Shown here: piece after piece, positions 43,585 to 52,465 of the stretch | Numbering within the stretch: position 1 is the stretch's first letter | How the letters are laid out: the number at the start of each line of letters is the position of its first letter | From: Myxococcus llanfairpwllgwyngyllgogerychwyrndrobwllllantysiliogogogochensis | Lineage (GTDB): Bacteria; Myxococcota; Myxococcia; Myxococcales; Myxococcaceae | Reading direction: 5' to 3' | Length of the DNA: 64,000 nt | NCBI RefSeq assembly: GCF_006636215.1 | Contig: NZ_VIFM01000003.1 | Location: 1 to 64,000, forward strand | The notes under the pieces: generated by a model | What the model was told of the DNA's origin: nothing | Databases searched by the model: none | The model's input: the letters and a program-made list of their open reading frames with translations, nothing else | Translations under genes and position numbers: made by a program

Positions 43585-44616
43585 CAGCTTCACCGCGTGC
43601 TGGAAGCCGGGCGCGAGCGACGTGCCCTCCGCGACGTCCTTCGCGAACGCCGCGTAGAGCTGCGCCGTCTGGTGCGCGTCGTCGGTCAGCGCGCCCTTGG
43701 CGCTCAGGAGGTACTTCTCCGGCGTGGGCAGCGGCTGGAGCGGCTGGTTGTCGCCTCGCGCTCCGGACACGGTGAGGTCCTGCGACAGGTACAGGTCCCC
43801 CTCGGTGCCGGTGATGGTGCAGCCGATGACGCCGCCATTGCGCTTGCCGGCCTCGACATGGGCGGACAGCACCGCGCCGCTCTTCAGCGTGCCGGTGATG
43901 AGCACCTGGTCCGGCGCGGTGACGGGGATGACCTCGCCCGTCTCCGCCAGCGTGGTGTGCTCGAACTGGCGCGTGACGAGCGCGGCCACGCTCTGGAAAT
44001 CCCCCACCGCCGCCAGCACCGTGTCGAGGAAGTGCGCGGTGATGGTGGCCAGCGCGTTGGCCCCCTTGGTGGCGTCCGCCGTGTAGTCATACGCCTTGGG
44101 CCGCGTGTGCCCGAGCATGGCCGTGGACACCTGGAGCGTCACCGAGCGCACCTGCCCCACGTAGCCCTCCTGGAGCAAATCCCTCAGATAACGCGCGCCG
44201 GGCGCCAGCCGACGCTGAAGCCCGATGACGGTGCGCACCCCCGCCGCTTGCGCCAGCGCCGCCAGCTCCGTCGTCTCCTCCACCGAAACGCCCAGCGGCC
44301 ACTCGCAGAACACGTTCTTCTTCGCGGCGATGGCGGCGCGCACCAACCGCGCGTGCTCGGCCGCGCGCACCGAGACGACGACGAGGTCCACCTCGGGATG
44401 CTCCACCAGCGGCTCGAAGCTCGCGAACGCATGCGGCACGTCGAACCGGCGCGCCGTCTCATCCGCGCTCACCTGCCGCGTGGTGCTCACCGCCGTGACG
44501 CGATAGCCCGGCAGGGACTGCAGCGCGGGCAGATGCGCGTAGGTCGCCCACCCCCACTGCGGGCTCGCCCCGATGATGCCCACCCGAATCCTGTCCGACA
44601 CGCTCGACTTGCCCAT
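43525..44616 (-). CDS. Gfo/Idh/MocA-family NAD(P)-dependent oxidoreductase
   Basis: The 363-aa product has an N-terminal Rossmann fold with the dinucleotide loop VGIIGASPQWGWATYAHLPAL (~residue 13), the EWPLGVSVEET block (family CEKPL, here CEWPL, so the usual catalytic Lys is replaced by Trp) and a C-terminal alpha/beta substrate domain. The substrate is unknown; relatives use sugars or galactose-like compounds (Gal80 type). The loss of Lys in the EKP motif is typical of the Gal80-like branch and lowers confidence in normal dehydrogenase activity. The ATG at 44616 follows AAGGAG. It is divergent from a TetR gene, so is probably its target. Confidence 0.87.
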   Translation of the reverse strand: MGKSSVSDRIRVGIIGASPQWGWATYAHLPALQSLPGYRVTAVSTTRQVSADETARRFDVPHAFASFEPLVEHPEVDLVVVSVRAAEHARLVRAAIAAKKNVFCEWPLGVSVEETTELAALAQAAGVRTVIGLQRRLAPGARYLRDLLQEGYVGQVRSVTLQVSTAMLGHTRPKAYDYTADATKGANALATITAHFLDTVLAAVGDFQSVAALVTRQFEHTTLAETGEVIPVTAPDQVLITGTLKSGAVLSAHVEAGKRNGGVIGCTITGTEGDLYLSQDLTVSGARGDNQPLQPLPTPEKYLLSAKGALTDDAHQTAQLYAAFAKDVAEGTSLAPGFQHAVKLHRLLNTFAESSASGQRRTL

Positions 44617-44811
44617 CGCTCCACTCCTTCGCAGGTGACGGGGCGGCACCGCGCCAGTCCGGGCTCCGCTCCCGGCCGGCAGGCTAGCGAGCGACCTCCG
44701 TGGATTCAAGACGACTGGTCATATTCAATGAAAAGCCGTGGAGTATCATGGGGTTGTAGCGAATTCGAGGCGGGTTTTGACGGCCCGGGGCACGGGCCCT
44801 AAAAGGGAGCG
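44617..44811. promoter_or_regulatory. Divergent promoter region of oxidoreductase and TetR genes
   Basis: This 195-bp intergenic region separates the divergent pair and contains the AT-richest stretch nearby (44719-44745). A weak dyad with outer GAC/GTC arms lies near 44709-44719. No convincing full operator could be assigned. Confidence 0.35.
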
Positions 44812-45414
44812 ATGCCGAGAGCCAGCGTTCGCGACAAGCTGCTCGCCGCCGGTCTGGAGACCCTGCGTACTCAAGGGTTCAACGGCTGCGGCGTGCAGGA
44901 CATCACCGACGCGGCCGGCGTGCCGAAGGGCTCCTTCTACAACCACTTCGAAAGCAAGGAAGCGCTGGGCGCGGCGGTGGTGGACCAGTACATGCGCGCC
45001 AGCAGCGCGGACCTGTCGCTGCTGCGCGACACGTCCCTCACACCGCTGCGACGGCTGCGCGCCTACTTCGCCGCGCAGGTGGAGGTGCTCGTCGCGGGCA
45101 GGTTCGAGTGCGGCTGCCTGCTGGCGAACTTCGCCGCGGAGCTGGCCGACCACAGCCCCCTCATCCGCGAGCGCGTGGCGGCCTCCTTCGCCGAGTGGTC
45201 CTCGCGCCTGGAGGAAGTGCTCCTCGAGGCGCAGGGTTCCGGAGAGGTCGCCAAGGACGTCGCTCCAGAGATGCTCGCCACCTTCATGCTCGGGGCCTGG
45301 GAGGGCGCCGTGCTGCGCAGCCGCGTGGAGAAGGGCCGAGCCCCGCTGGATGCCTTCCTGCGGCTGGCGTTTGATCGCTCCCTGGAGCAGGCAACCGCCG
45401 CCTGCGCCCCCTAG
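44812..45414 (+). CDS. TetR/AcrR-family transcriptional regulator
   Basis: The 200-aa product has an N-terminal TetR helix-turn-helix (LLAAGLETLRTQGFNGCGVQDITDAAGVPKGSFYNHFESKEAL, residues ~10-52) and an all-helical ligand-binding domain with CGCLLANFAAEL and LGAWEGAVLRSRVEKGRAPL, similar to the NemR/AcuR subgroup with a TetR_C_6-type C-terminus. It is a likely repressor of the divergent oxidoreductase. Cys residues in FECGCLL could sense electrophiles, as in NemR (inference). AAGGGAG precedes the ATG. Confidence 0.9.
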   Translation: MPRASVRDKLLAAGLETLRTQGFNGCGVQDITDAAGVPKGSFYNHFESKEALGAAVVDQYMRASSADLSLLRDTSLTPLRRLRAYFAAQVEVLVAGRFECGCLLANFAAELADHSPLIRERVAASFAEWSSRLEEVLLEAQGSGEVAKDVAPEMLATFMLGAWEGAVLRSRVEKGRAPLDAFLRLAFDRSLEQATAACAP

Positions 45415-45516
45415 CGCGCATGGCGCGGCTCGCCAATCCGCACTGTTTAATTAGGGATTGTTGCTTTCTCGTGTCTTGAGACAGAGTGCTCCCTGAATCA
45501 CGGGAGGGAGTCAGCT

Positions 45517-48500
45517 TTGTCCATACGTGTAGGTCTTGCTCGCGGGCTGTGTCTCGCGGTCCTGCTCTTTGGCGCGGGGGCATTCGCGCAGGGCGTCTCG
45601 GTCATCACCGGCACCATCACCAGCGCGGATGACAAGCGTTCGCTCGCGGACGCAGTCGTGACGGCGACGTCGCCGAAGCTGCAGGGTGAGCGGGTGGTCG
45701 TCTCGGATACGAGCGGCCAGTACCGGCTCGCCCAGTTGCCGCCGGGTACGTACACGCTGCGCGTGGAGCGCGAGGGCTTCGAGCCCTTCGTGCGCGCCGA
45801 CATCGTCCTGCGGTTGGACCGCACCATCCGGGTCAACATCCAGCTGTTGCCCTCGGCCTTCGGCGAGGAGATTTCCATCAGCGCGGCGCCCACGGTGGAC
45901 GTGGGCTCCAGCACGACGGGCCTGAGCGTGGACGCGGACTTCCTGCGCACCATGGCCGTCATCCGCCCCGGCACGAAGGGCTCCGCGTCGCGCTCCTTCG
46001 AGTCGCTGGCGGAACTGGCCCCGGGCGCCACGGAGGACCGCTACGGCGTGAGCGTCAGCGGCAGCAGCTCGCCGGAGAGCCAGTACGTGGTGGATGGCCT
46101 GTCGGTGAATGACCCGAGCGTGGGAACGCTGGGCACGCCGCTGTCCGTCGAGTTCGTCCAGGAGGTCAACGTCATCACCGGTGGCTACATGCCGGAGTAC
46201 GGCCGCTCCACGGGTGGCGTGCTCAACGTCGTCACCAAGTCCGGCTCCAACGAGTTCCATGGCTCGGTGTTCGCGAACATGGCCCCCGGTGCGTTGCAGC
46301 GCAACGGCACGGTGGTCCGCCAGGAAGGCACCGTCATCTCCGCGCAGGGCCAGCCCTGGAACCAGGGCGACTTCGGCTTTGATTTGGGCGGCCCCATCCT
46401 CAAGGACAAGCTCTGGTTCTACGTGGGCGTGGCGCCGTCGTTCAATCGCATCCGCGTGGACCGGCAGCTGAGCACGCTGGACTTCTGCACGGAGGTGGAC
46501 CCGGCGATCGGCTGCGCCACGGTGGGCCAGCGCCGCAGGGACCCGGAGACGGGCTTCGGTCAGGTGACGCCGATTGAAGGCTCGCGCACCACCCGCTTCG
46601 CGGACGAGCGCAGCATCCAGTACATGAGCAAGCTGACGTACCTCTTCAACCCGGACCACAACCTGTCGCTCTCCGTCTTCGGCACGCCGCGCTCCTCCGG
46701 CGGCGACGGCAAGTATGCCTTCAGCGACGACGGTGACCCGGAGGTCTGCGTGGGCCTGTCCTGCACGGCCTACGTCCAGGGCACCTACGACTCCATCGCC
46801 ACGCGGCGCTCCAACGGCGTGATGGACATCGTCGCCAAGCAGTCCTCGTCCTTCTTCGACAAGAAGTTCCTCGTCGACGCGACGGTCGGCTGGCACCACC
46901 AGTCGGACAGCCAGCTGCCGTCGGATGGCTCGGGGCTCTTGTCGGACTCGGGCCTGTCCTCCCGGCCGAACATCGCCTGGCGCCGCACGCGCAACCCCGG
47001 CCCCCACACCATCACCGAGTTCGAGTCGCTGCTGGACCCGTCCGTCTGTGGCGCCACGGAGGCCGAGCAGCGCCGCAACTGTCCCGTCACCGCCTACTCC
47101 ACGGGCGGCCCCGGCACCATCAGCGAGCAGGAGTTGGACCGCGTCCAGGGCAAGGTGATGGGCACGTACCTGTTCCAGGCGTTGGGCCACCACATCGTCA
47201 AGGCGGGCTTCGACGCGGAGCGGATGAGCTTCTACAACAACCGCGCGCGCACCGGCGGCACGCCCTGGCAGGAGTGCACCGGCGGCGACTGCTTCTACAC
47301 GCTGAACCAGTACGGCTACCTGGATGGGCCGGACTCGCCGGTGTTCCTGGCCAGCAAGGAAGGCACGTCCACGTCGATGACGGTGGGCGGCTTCGTGCAG
47401 GACAGCTGGTCCATCATGGACACCGTCACGCTCAACGCGGGCCTGCGCTACGACGTTCAGACGCTGTGGGGCCTGGACGACAAGGTGGGCCTGCACCTGC
47501 CCAACCAGTGGTCGCCCCGCGTGGGCGCCGTCTACGACTTCACCCAGCAGGGGCGCTCCAAGCTGTTCGTCAACTTCGCGCGCTTCTTCGAGAACGTGCC
47601 GCTGGACATGGCGGACCTGTCCTTCCCGCAGCAGCAGCTCCTGTCGGCCACGTATGACTCGCCGCCGTGCCGCCCCGACGACCGCAACTCGCTGGTGACG
47701 GACTGCGTGGCCAGCCGCAACCGTCAGCTCATCGGCAACAGCGAGAGCCCCAATCAGGCCTGGGACGCGCAGGGTGGCGACCGCGTGCCGGTGGACCCGA
47801 ACATCCGCGCCCAGTCCGCGGACGAAATCATGGTGGGTGGCGAGTACGAGGTGCTGCTCGGCCGCTTCGGCCTGACGTACACCCGCCGCCAGCTCAACGA
47901 CGTCATCGAGGACATGAGCCGTGACGACGGCAACACCTTCTTCCTGGGCAACCCGGGCAAGGGGTACTCGACGGACTTCCCGGAGGCGGTGCGCAAGTAC
48001 GACGCGGTGAACCTGTACTACCAGAAGGCATTCTCCGACGGCTGGCTGGCCCAGGCCAGCTACACCTGGTCCCAGCTGCGCGGCAACTACTCCGGCCTGT
48101 TCCGCGCGGACACGGGCCAGTTGTCGCCCAACCTCACGCGCGACTTCGACCTGCTGTCGCTCACCACCAACCGTGACGGTCCGCTGCCCGGTGACCGCAC
48201 GCACGCCATCAAGGTGTTCGGCGCGCGGGAGTTCCAGGTGACGCGGACGACGAGCGTCAATGTTGGCGGTGGCTACCGCAGCCGCTCCGGCACGCCGCTC
48301 AACTACCTGGGCGCGCACCCCCGGCGCAGCGGCTCCGAGACGTTCATCCTGCCGCGCGGCAGCGCCGGCCGGCTGCCCTGGGTCCACAACCTCGACACCC
48401 ACGTGGGCGTCAGCCAGAAGCTGGCCCGCGACTACACGCTGAGCCTGTCGCTGGATGTGTTCAACCTCTTCAACTTCCAGCAGTACACCGCGGTGGACCA

Positions 48501-48714
48501 GACGCTGACCTTCACCCGCGTCTATGCGATTGAGCAGGGCGGCAAGCCGGAGGATTTGACGGCGTGCCTCACGGCCAACAACCCGGGCTGCAAGGTCATC
48601 TCCACGGCGACGAACCTGCCCATCACGACTTCCGACATCAACCCCAACTTCAAGCGTCCCACCGCCTACCAGGCGCCGCGCTCCGTCCGTCTGGGCGCGA
48701 AGCTCAGCTTCTAG
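45517..48714 (+). CDS. Oar-like TonB-dependent outer-membrane receptor with carboxypeptidase-regulatory domain
   Basis: The 1,065-aa precursor has a signal peptide (LCLAVLLFGAGAFAQ). A carboxypeptidase-regulatory-like beta-sandwich (residues ~30-115, with TYTLRVEREGFEPF) follows, then a plug domain (YVVDGLSVNDPSVGTLG near residue 195, GGVLNVVTKSGSNEFHGS near 235) and a long beta-barrel ending in the outer-membrane signature LGAKLSF. Proteins of this type transport unknown substrates or, like Oar of Myxococcus, take part in development and protease secretion. The start is a TTG at 45517 with GGGAGGGAG upstream. A lipoprotein gene follows 27 bp downstream. Confidence 0.9.
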   Translation: MSIRVGLARGLCLAVLLFGAGAFAQGVSVITGTITSADDKRSLADAVVTATSPKLQGERVVVSDTSGQYRLAQLPPGTYTLRVEREGFEPFVRADIVLRLDRTIRVNIQLLPSAFGEEISISAAPTVDVGSSTTGLSVDADFLRTMAVIRPGTKGSASRSFESLAELAPGATEDRYGVSVSGSSSPESQYVVDGLSVNDPSVGTLGTPLSVEFVQEVNVITGGYMPEYGRSTGGVLNVVTKSGSNEFHGSVFANMAPGALQRNGTVVRQEGTVISAQGQPWNQGDFGFDLGGPILKDKLWFYVGVAPSFNRIRVDRQLSTLDFCTEVDPAIGCATVGQRRRDPETGFGQVTPIEGSRTTRFADERSIQYMSKLTYLFNPDHNLSLSVFGTPRSSGGDGKYAFSDDGDPEVCVGLSCTAYVQGTYDSIATRRSNGVMDIVAKQSSSFFDKKFLVDATVGWHHQSDSQLPSDGSGLLSDSGLSSRPNIAWRRTRNPGPHTITEFESLLDPSVCGATEAEQRRNCPVTAYSTGGPGTISEQELDRVQGKVMGTYLFQALGHHIVKAGFDAERMSFYNNRARTGGTPWQECTGGDCFYTLNQYGYLDGPDSPVFLASKEGTSTSMTVGGFVQDSWSIMDTVTLNAGLRYDVQTLWGLDDKVGLHLPNQWSPRVGAVYDFTQQGRSKLFVNFARFFENVPLDMADLSFPQQQLLSATYDSPPCRPDDRNSLVTDCVASRNRQLIGNSESPNQAWDAQGGDRVPVDPNIRAQSADEIMVGGEYEVLLGRFGLTYTRRQLNDVIEDMSRDDGNTFFLGNPGKGYSTDFPEAVRKYDAVNLYYQKAFSDGWLAQASYTWSQLRGNYSGLFRADTGQLSPNLTRDFDLLSLTTNRDGPLPGDRTHAIKVFGAREFQVTRTTSVNVGGGYRSRSGTPLNYLGAHPRRSGSETFILPRGSAGRLPWVHNLDTHVGVSQKLARDYTLSLSLDVFNLFNFQQYTAVDQTLTFTRVYAIEQGGKPEDLTACLTANNPGCKVISTATNLPITTSDINPNFKRPTAYQAPRSVRLGAKLSF

Positions 48715-48741
48715 GCCCCCACCATGAAAGGACAATCACCC

Positions 48742-49497
48742 ATGAAGACTCGTTGGATGGGATGGGGACCCGGCGTCGCCGCTTTGGTTCTGCTCGCGGG
48801 CTGTGGCGTCGAGGACCCGGAGCCGCAGTGTGTCGTGGCGCGCGCGGTGAGCGACGGCTCCATCGGCTCGTTCGCCACCGTGTACACGCTGTTGCCCGGA
48901 CAGAATCCGGACCAGCAGTGCGCACAGCTCAAGCCGGAGCCGCTGGGCCTGCAGAAGTACTACAGCCAGGACCCCAACGCGCGGGACACCGTCGCGGTGC
49001 GCAGCGAGCGGCTGGGCGAACTGGTGGCGGACTTCGAGGAGGACCGGCCGGACCCGGACCCCTCGCACACGCCGTTCTCGGTGGGCCCGTTCTCGAGCGA
49101 AGGGCCCGGCGCGGACAACTTCTGCGACGTGCCCCAGCTGAGCCCCACGCGGCTGGACGTGCCCGCCACGGCCACGCTGCCCGCGCAGAGCTTCCGCTAC
49201 GAGTGGTCCAACCTGCGCATCTACAACACGCCTGGGATTCCGGGCACGCAGTTCAAGGCGGACCTGACCTACACGGAGAACGGCTGCACGGCGACGTACC
49301 AGGCCAAGGGCATCTGGCCCGTGGTGGGCTGTGCGACGAAGGGCGCGCCGGACGAGACGAAGTGCGACCCGTACGCGGACTACTCCGTGGGCCGGCTGCG
49401 CGGCTCCGGCATCAACCCGCTGTTCCCCGTGAAGTGCGACCCGGACGCGCTCATCTGCGTGCTCACCGGTGACGTGCCGTCCGACGAGACGCCCTGA
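48742..49497 (+). CDS. Predicted lipoprotein, partner of TonB receptor
   Basis: The 251-aa product has a type II signal peptide (lipobox LLAGC) and a Cys-rich mature domain with ~10 cysteines and several short motifs such as GCATKGAPDETKCDPYADYSVG. I recognise no domain. It is encoded directly after the Oar-like receptor and probably co-transcribed, so it may be the surface lipoprotein that presents a ligand to the receptor (inference, by analogy with SusCD pairs). The ATG at 48742 has AAAGGA 8-9 nt upstream, better than an ATG at 48724. Confidence 0.72.
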   Translation: MKTRWMGWGPGVAALVLLAGCGVEDPEPQCVVARAVSDGSIGSFATVYTLLPGQNPDQQCAQLKPEPLGLQKYYSQDPNARDTVAVRSERLGELVADFEEDRPDPDPSHTPFSVGPFSSEGPGADNFCDVPQLSPTRLDVPATATLPAQSFRYEWSNLRIYNTPGIPGTQFKADLTYTENGCTATYQAKGIWPVVGCATKGAPDETKCDPYADYSVGRLRGSGINPLFPVKCDPDALICVLTGDVPSDETP

Positions 49498-49513
49498 GCG
49501 TCGGTGAAGCAGG

Positions 49514-49543
49514 CCCCTTCCGCTGCTCGTCGAGCGGAAGGGG
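49514..49543. terminator. Bidirectional terminator
   Basis: A perfect 11-bp inverted repeat (49514-49524 with 49533-49543) with an 8-nt loop lies between the convergent lipoprotein and beta-helix genes. Confidence 0.8.
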
Positions 49544-49552
49544 ACCTGGGGC

Positions 49553-50938
49553 TCACTGGAGCGGGGTGGACTGCTGGTCCACGCCGGAGGACTTGCGCCA
49601 GTCGGTGAGGTTCGTCTCCTCCTGGGGGTCCACCTTGAACGTCCCGTTGGAGCCGTACCGGTTCCGGTCCATCTTCAGGCCGGGCCGGTGCTGCCGCTGC
49701 CCCAGGCGCACCAGCCTGCGCCCCTGGATGCTGTTGCCCCGCACCGTCAGGTTCTCGCTGGGCGCGCCGTTGGAGCCCAGGCCGAGCATCATCCCGTAGC
49801 CCTGCGTGCCGGAGATGGCGTTGTCCACCACCTGCACCTCGCGCGAGTTCTCCACGCGGATGCCCGTGCCGTCGCTCCCGCCGCTCTGGGTGATGTCCCG
49901 GATGACGTTGCCGCTCACCACCACGCCCACGGGGCTGGGCTCGTCGCCGATTCGCGAGCCCCCCACGGAGATGCCCCGGCCCGCGTCGTGGATGGTGTTG
50001 TCCTCCACGCGCACGTCCCGCGCGGAGTAGTGGATGACGAGGGCCTCTCCAGAGGACGTGGGGGACTTGCGGAAGCCGTACATCGTGTTGTCACGAATGA
50101 CGACGCGATGGCACGTCTTGATGTCCACGGCGTTCTCGTCATTGTCGTGGAGCAGGTTGTTCTCGATGAGGATGTCGCTCGCCGGAGCGTCTTCCTTCTT
50201 GTCCGGCAGCAGGCACTGCACGGAGTCCCCCGAGTTGTGGTGGATGTCGTTGCCGCGCACCGTGATTCCGCGCGACGTGGCCTGGATGACGACGCCGTGC
50301 GAGTCGCCCTTGGGTTGCTTGCGGAAGTCGTGGATGTGGTTGTTCTCGATGAGCACGTCCCGGGCTCCGCCGTAGGTGGCGATGCCGGCGCCCAGGGTTC
50401 CGTGGTGGAGGTCGTTGCCGGTGAGCACGGAGCCCGTGGTGTTGCCCTCGAAGAGGACGGCGAAGCGGGGCTGGCCGCGCACGTCGATTTCGAAGCCCTC
50501 GACAATCCAGTAGGGCTTGCGCACCTGGACCAGCGTCCCGCCTTTCGGCGTCGGGACGATGCGCGGTCGCCCTTCGCCCACCAGGGTGATGGGGGCATCC
50601 GCGCGGCCCGCCTTCACCGCGTTGTCGATGAGCAGGCCCTCCGCGTACTCGCCGGAGGCGACCCGGATGGCCTCACCGGGACTTACGACTCTCAGCGCGC
50701 GGCCGATGGTGCGGAACGGCGCCTGCTTCGTCCCCGCCGCCGTGTCCGAGCCCGAGGTGCTCACGTGCCACTCCCGGGAGAATTGTTTCGGGCGGCGCGT
50801 GGCGTGCCGCACGGTGTCGCCGCTCCCCTGGTCGCCCTCCTTCTTGGCGGGCGAGGTCGTGCTCGCCGCCCATGCGGGGCTGAACGCCCACAGCGCGCAG
50901 GCAAGGCCCCATCCCAGTGTCAACTGGCTGACCCTCAT
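49553..50938 (-). CDS. Secreted right-handed parallel beta-helix protein (NosD-like)
   Basis: The 461-aa precursor has a signal peptide (to about PAWA), a short charged linker, then WHVSTSGSDTAAGTKQAPFRTI, the standard entry into pectate-lyase-like beta-helices, and ~10 coils with the ladder pattern ENNHIHD, RGNDIHHN, ENNLLHDN, RDNTMYGF, EDNTIHDA, SGNVIRD. Such proteins bind or cleave polysaccharides; no catalytic residue set could be assigned. The second of two in-frame ATGs (50938) is preferred, because GGAGG lies 8 nt upstream of it and only 2 nt upstream of the first. Confidence 0.82.
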   Translation of the reverse strand: MRVSQLTLGWGLACALWAFSPAWAASTTSPAKKEGDQGSGDTVRHATRRPKQFSREWHVSTSGSDTAAGTKQAPFRTIGRALRVVSPGEAIRVASGEYAEGLLIDNAVKAGRADAPITLVGEGRPRIVPTPKGGTLVQVRKPYWIVEGFEIDVRGQPRFAVLFEGNTTGSVLTGNDLHHGTLGAGIATYGGARDVLIENNHIHDFRKQPKGDSHGVVIQATSRGITVRGNDIHHNSGDSVQCLLPDKKEDAPASDILIENNLLHDNDENAVDIKTCHRVVIRDNTMYGFRKSPTSSGEALVIHYSARDVRVEDNTIHDAGRGISVGGSRIGDEPSPVGVVVSGNVIRDITQSGGSDGTGIRVENSREVQVVDNAISGTQGYGMMLGLGSNGAPSENLTVRGNSIQGRRLVRLGQRQHRPGLKMDRNRYGSNGTFKVDPQEETNLTDWRKSSGVDQQSTPLQ

Positions 50939-51033
50939 CCCCATCCCCTCCCGTCGGACAAACCCCGCTCCCCAAGGTGCGCACGATGGCGCGGCTGGGA
51001 AGCGGGGAAGGGGCCCGTCGTTGCCGCTGGGGT

Positions 51034-52171
51034 TCAGGGAGGGGCGGGCGTCTTGAACTCGGGGATGAGCTCGCCGGTGAGGCGGATGCTCTTGAGGACG
51101 GCCTCGTGCGAGAGGGCGCCCACCTGGTGGAAGGACATGAGGGCGTCGATGCCCAGCGACTCGTAGCGCTTGAGGCCCTGCCGCACCTGGTCCTTCGTGC
51201 CGACGATGAGCGAGTCCTGCGCGCTCAAGACTTCCCAGACCTGCTCGTGGGGCACGTCCTCGCCGGACATGATGCGGCCGAGGATGCGCTGGGCCTTGGA
51301 CACGGGGGCGTTCGGGTCCTTGCCGCGCAGGTACTGGCCCGTCAGGCCGCCACCGGCGGGGTCCCTGGCGAGCGCCTCCAGCTCCGCGGCCGACTTGACG
51401 AAGAAATCCTTGGCCTCGAAGAAGGTGAAGGAGCCGTTGGTGTACCAGGCCGCGGCCTGGGCGGCGCCGTTCTCCATGGCCTCGCGCTCCGAGTCCGCGC
51501 AGTGCACGAAGGTGAAGAAGGCCACCTGGTTGTTCACGAACTCGCCCACGGGCTCACAGCGCGTCCTCAGCGCCTCGCGGTAGAGGTGAATCATCTCTCC
51601 CACCTGCTCCGGAGACGCCCACAGCGTCACGCCGAGCGCGCCCACGCCGTTGCGTCCCGCCTGCTCGAAGGACGCGGGGCTGGAGCACGCCTGCCACAGG
51701 GGAGGGTGCGGCTTGCGGTAGGGCTTGGGGATGACGCTGATTCGGGACCATCTCGAAAGCCTGCTGCATCTGTGAGCGGGTGGCGTCCGCGTCGATGTTG
51801 AAGACGCGCCACTCGGGGATGGTGCTGCGGGCCATGCCGAGCTGGAAGCGGCCGCCACTCAGGTGGTCGATGAACGCGGAGCGCTCGGCGATGCGGATGG
51901 GGTGGTTGAAGCGCGCGGGCGCGAGCGCGGCCGAGTGGCCCACGTGGATGTTCTTCGTACCCATCGCGATGGCGGTGAGCATGACCTCCGGCGCGGAGCT
52001 GTAGCTGAACTCCACCGCGGTGTGATGCTCCACCTGCCACCAGACTCCGTAGCCCATCTCATCCGCCAGCCGCGCCTGCTCCAGTGTTTCGCGGATGAGC
52101 CGATGCTCATGGTCCGGCTGGGTCCAGTGTTCCTTCGGGTGCTGCATCTCCGAGAAGATATCGAGTCGCAT
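51034..52171 (-). pseudogene. LLM-class flavin-dependent (luciferase-like) monooxygenase gene, frameshifted
   Basis: The reverse strand encodes the N-terminal part (MRLDIFSEMQHPKEHWTQP to ATRSQMQQAFEMVP) in one frame and the C-terminal part (ISVIPKPYRKPHPPLWQACS to the end) in another; the junction is near 51745. Relatives have ~20-25 residues between these two blocks, so a small deletion removed them and broke the frame. Both halves are otherwise well preserved (GYGVWWQVEHHTAVEF, GGRFQLGMARS, FEQAGRNGVGALGVTLW), so the loss is recent or an assembly error. The ATG at 52171 has GGGGAAGGA upstream. The intact enzyme would oxidise a small organic substrate with reduced FMN and O2. Confidence 0.78.
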
Positions 52172-52465
52172 GTCAGGTCCTTCCCCCTGTAGACCTCGGG
52201 TTGACTCGAGTGTAGCACCGGGAGTGAGGCTGTCTTGTCCCATGGGTCAATCCTTGTCATGCGAGGGTCGGGGTTGACATCCATTGTTTGTCTTGCATGA
52301 GGTCACCCGGGGCGGAGCGGGAATGCTCTACTTCGTCGGCCCGCACCCGCCTCCCTCGGGGTGGTGCGGGCTCATGACCGGCCTGTCTCCCTTCCCTCAC
52401 CTCGCGCCCCCTCTCGTCGGGGGAGCCCGGCCGATTCCTGCTCACGCTGGGAAAAGGAAGCTCGA

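Noticed and set aside
43321-44802. Plus-strand frame running through the tandem array and oxidoreductase gene
   Set aside because: The minus strand has the Rossmann oxidoreductase motifs; the plus frame is repetitive Arg/Leu/Gln-rich shadow.
45511-48735. Long minus-strand reading frame (~1,070 codons) opposite the TonB receptor
   Set aside because: Low-complexity Arg/Val/His composition without any motif; the plus strand encodes an unmistakable TonB receptor.
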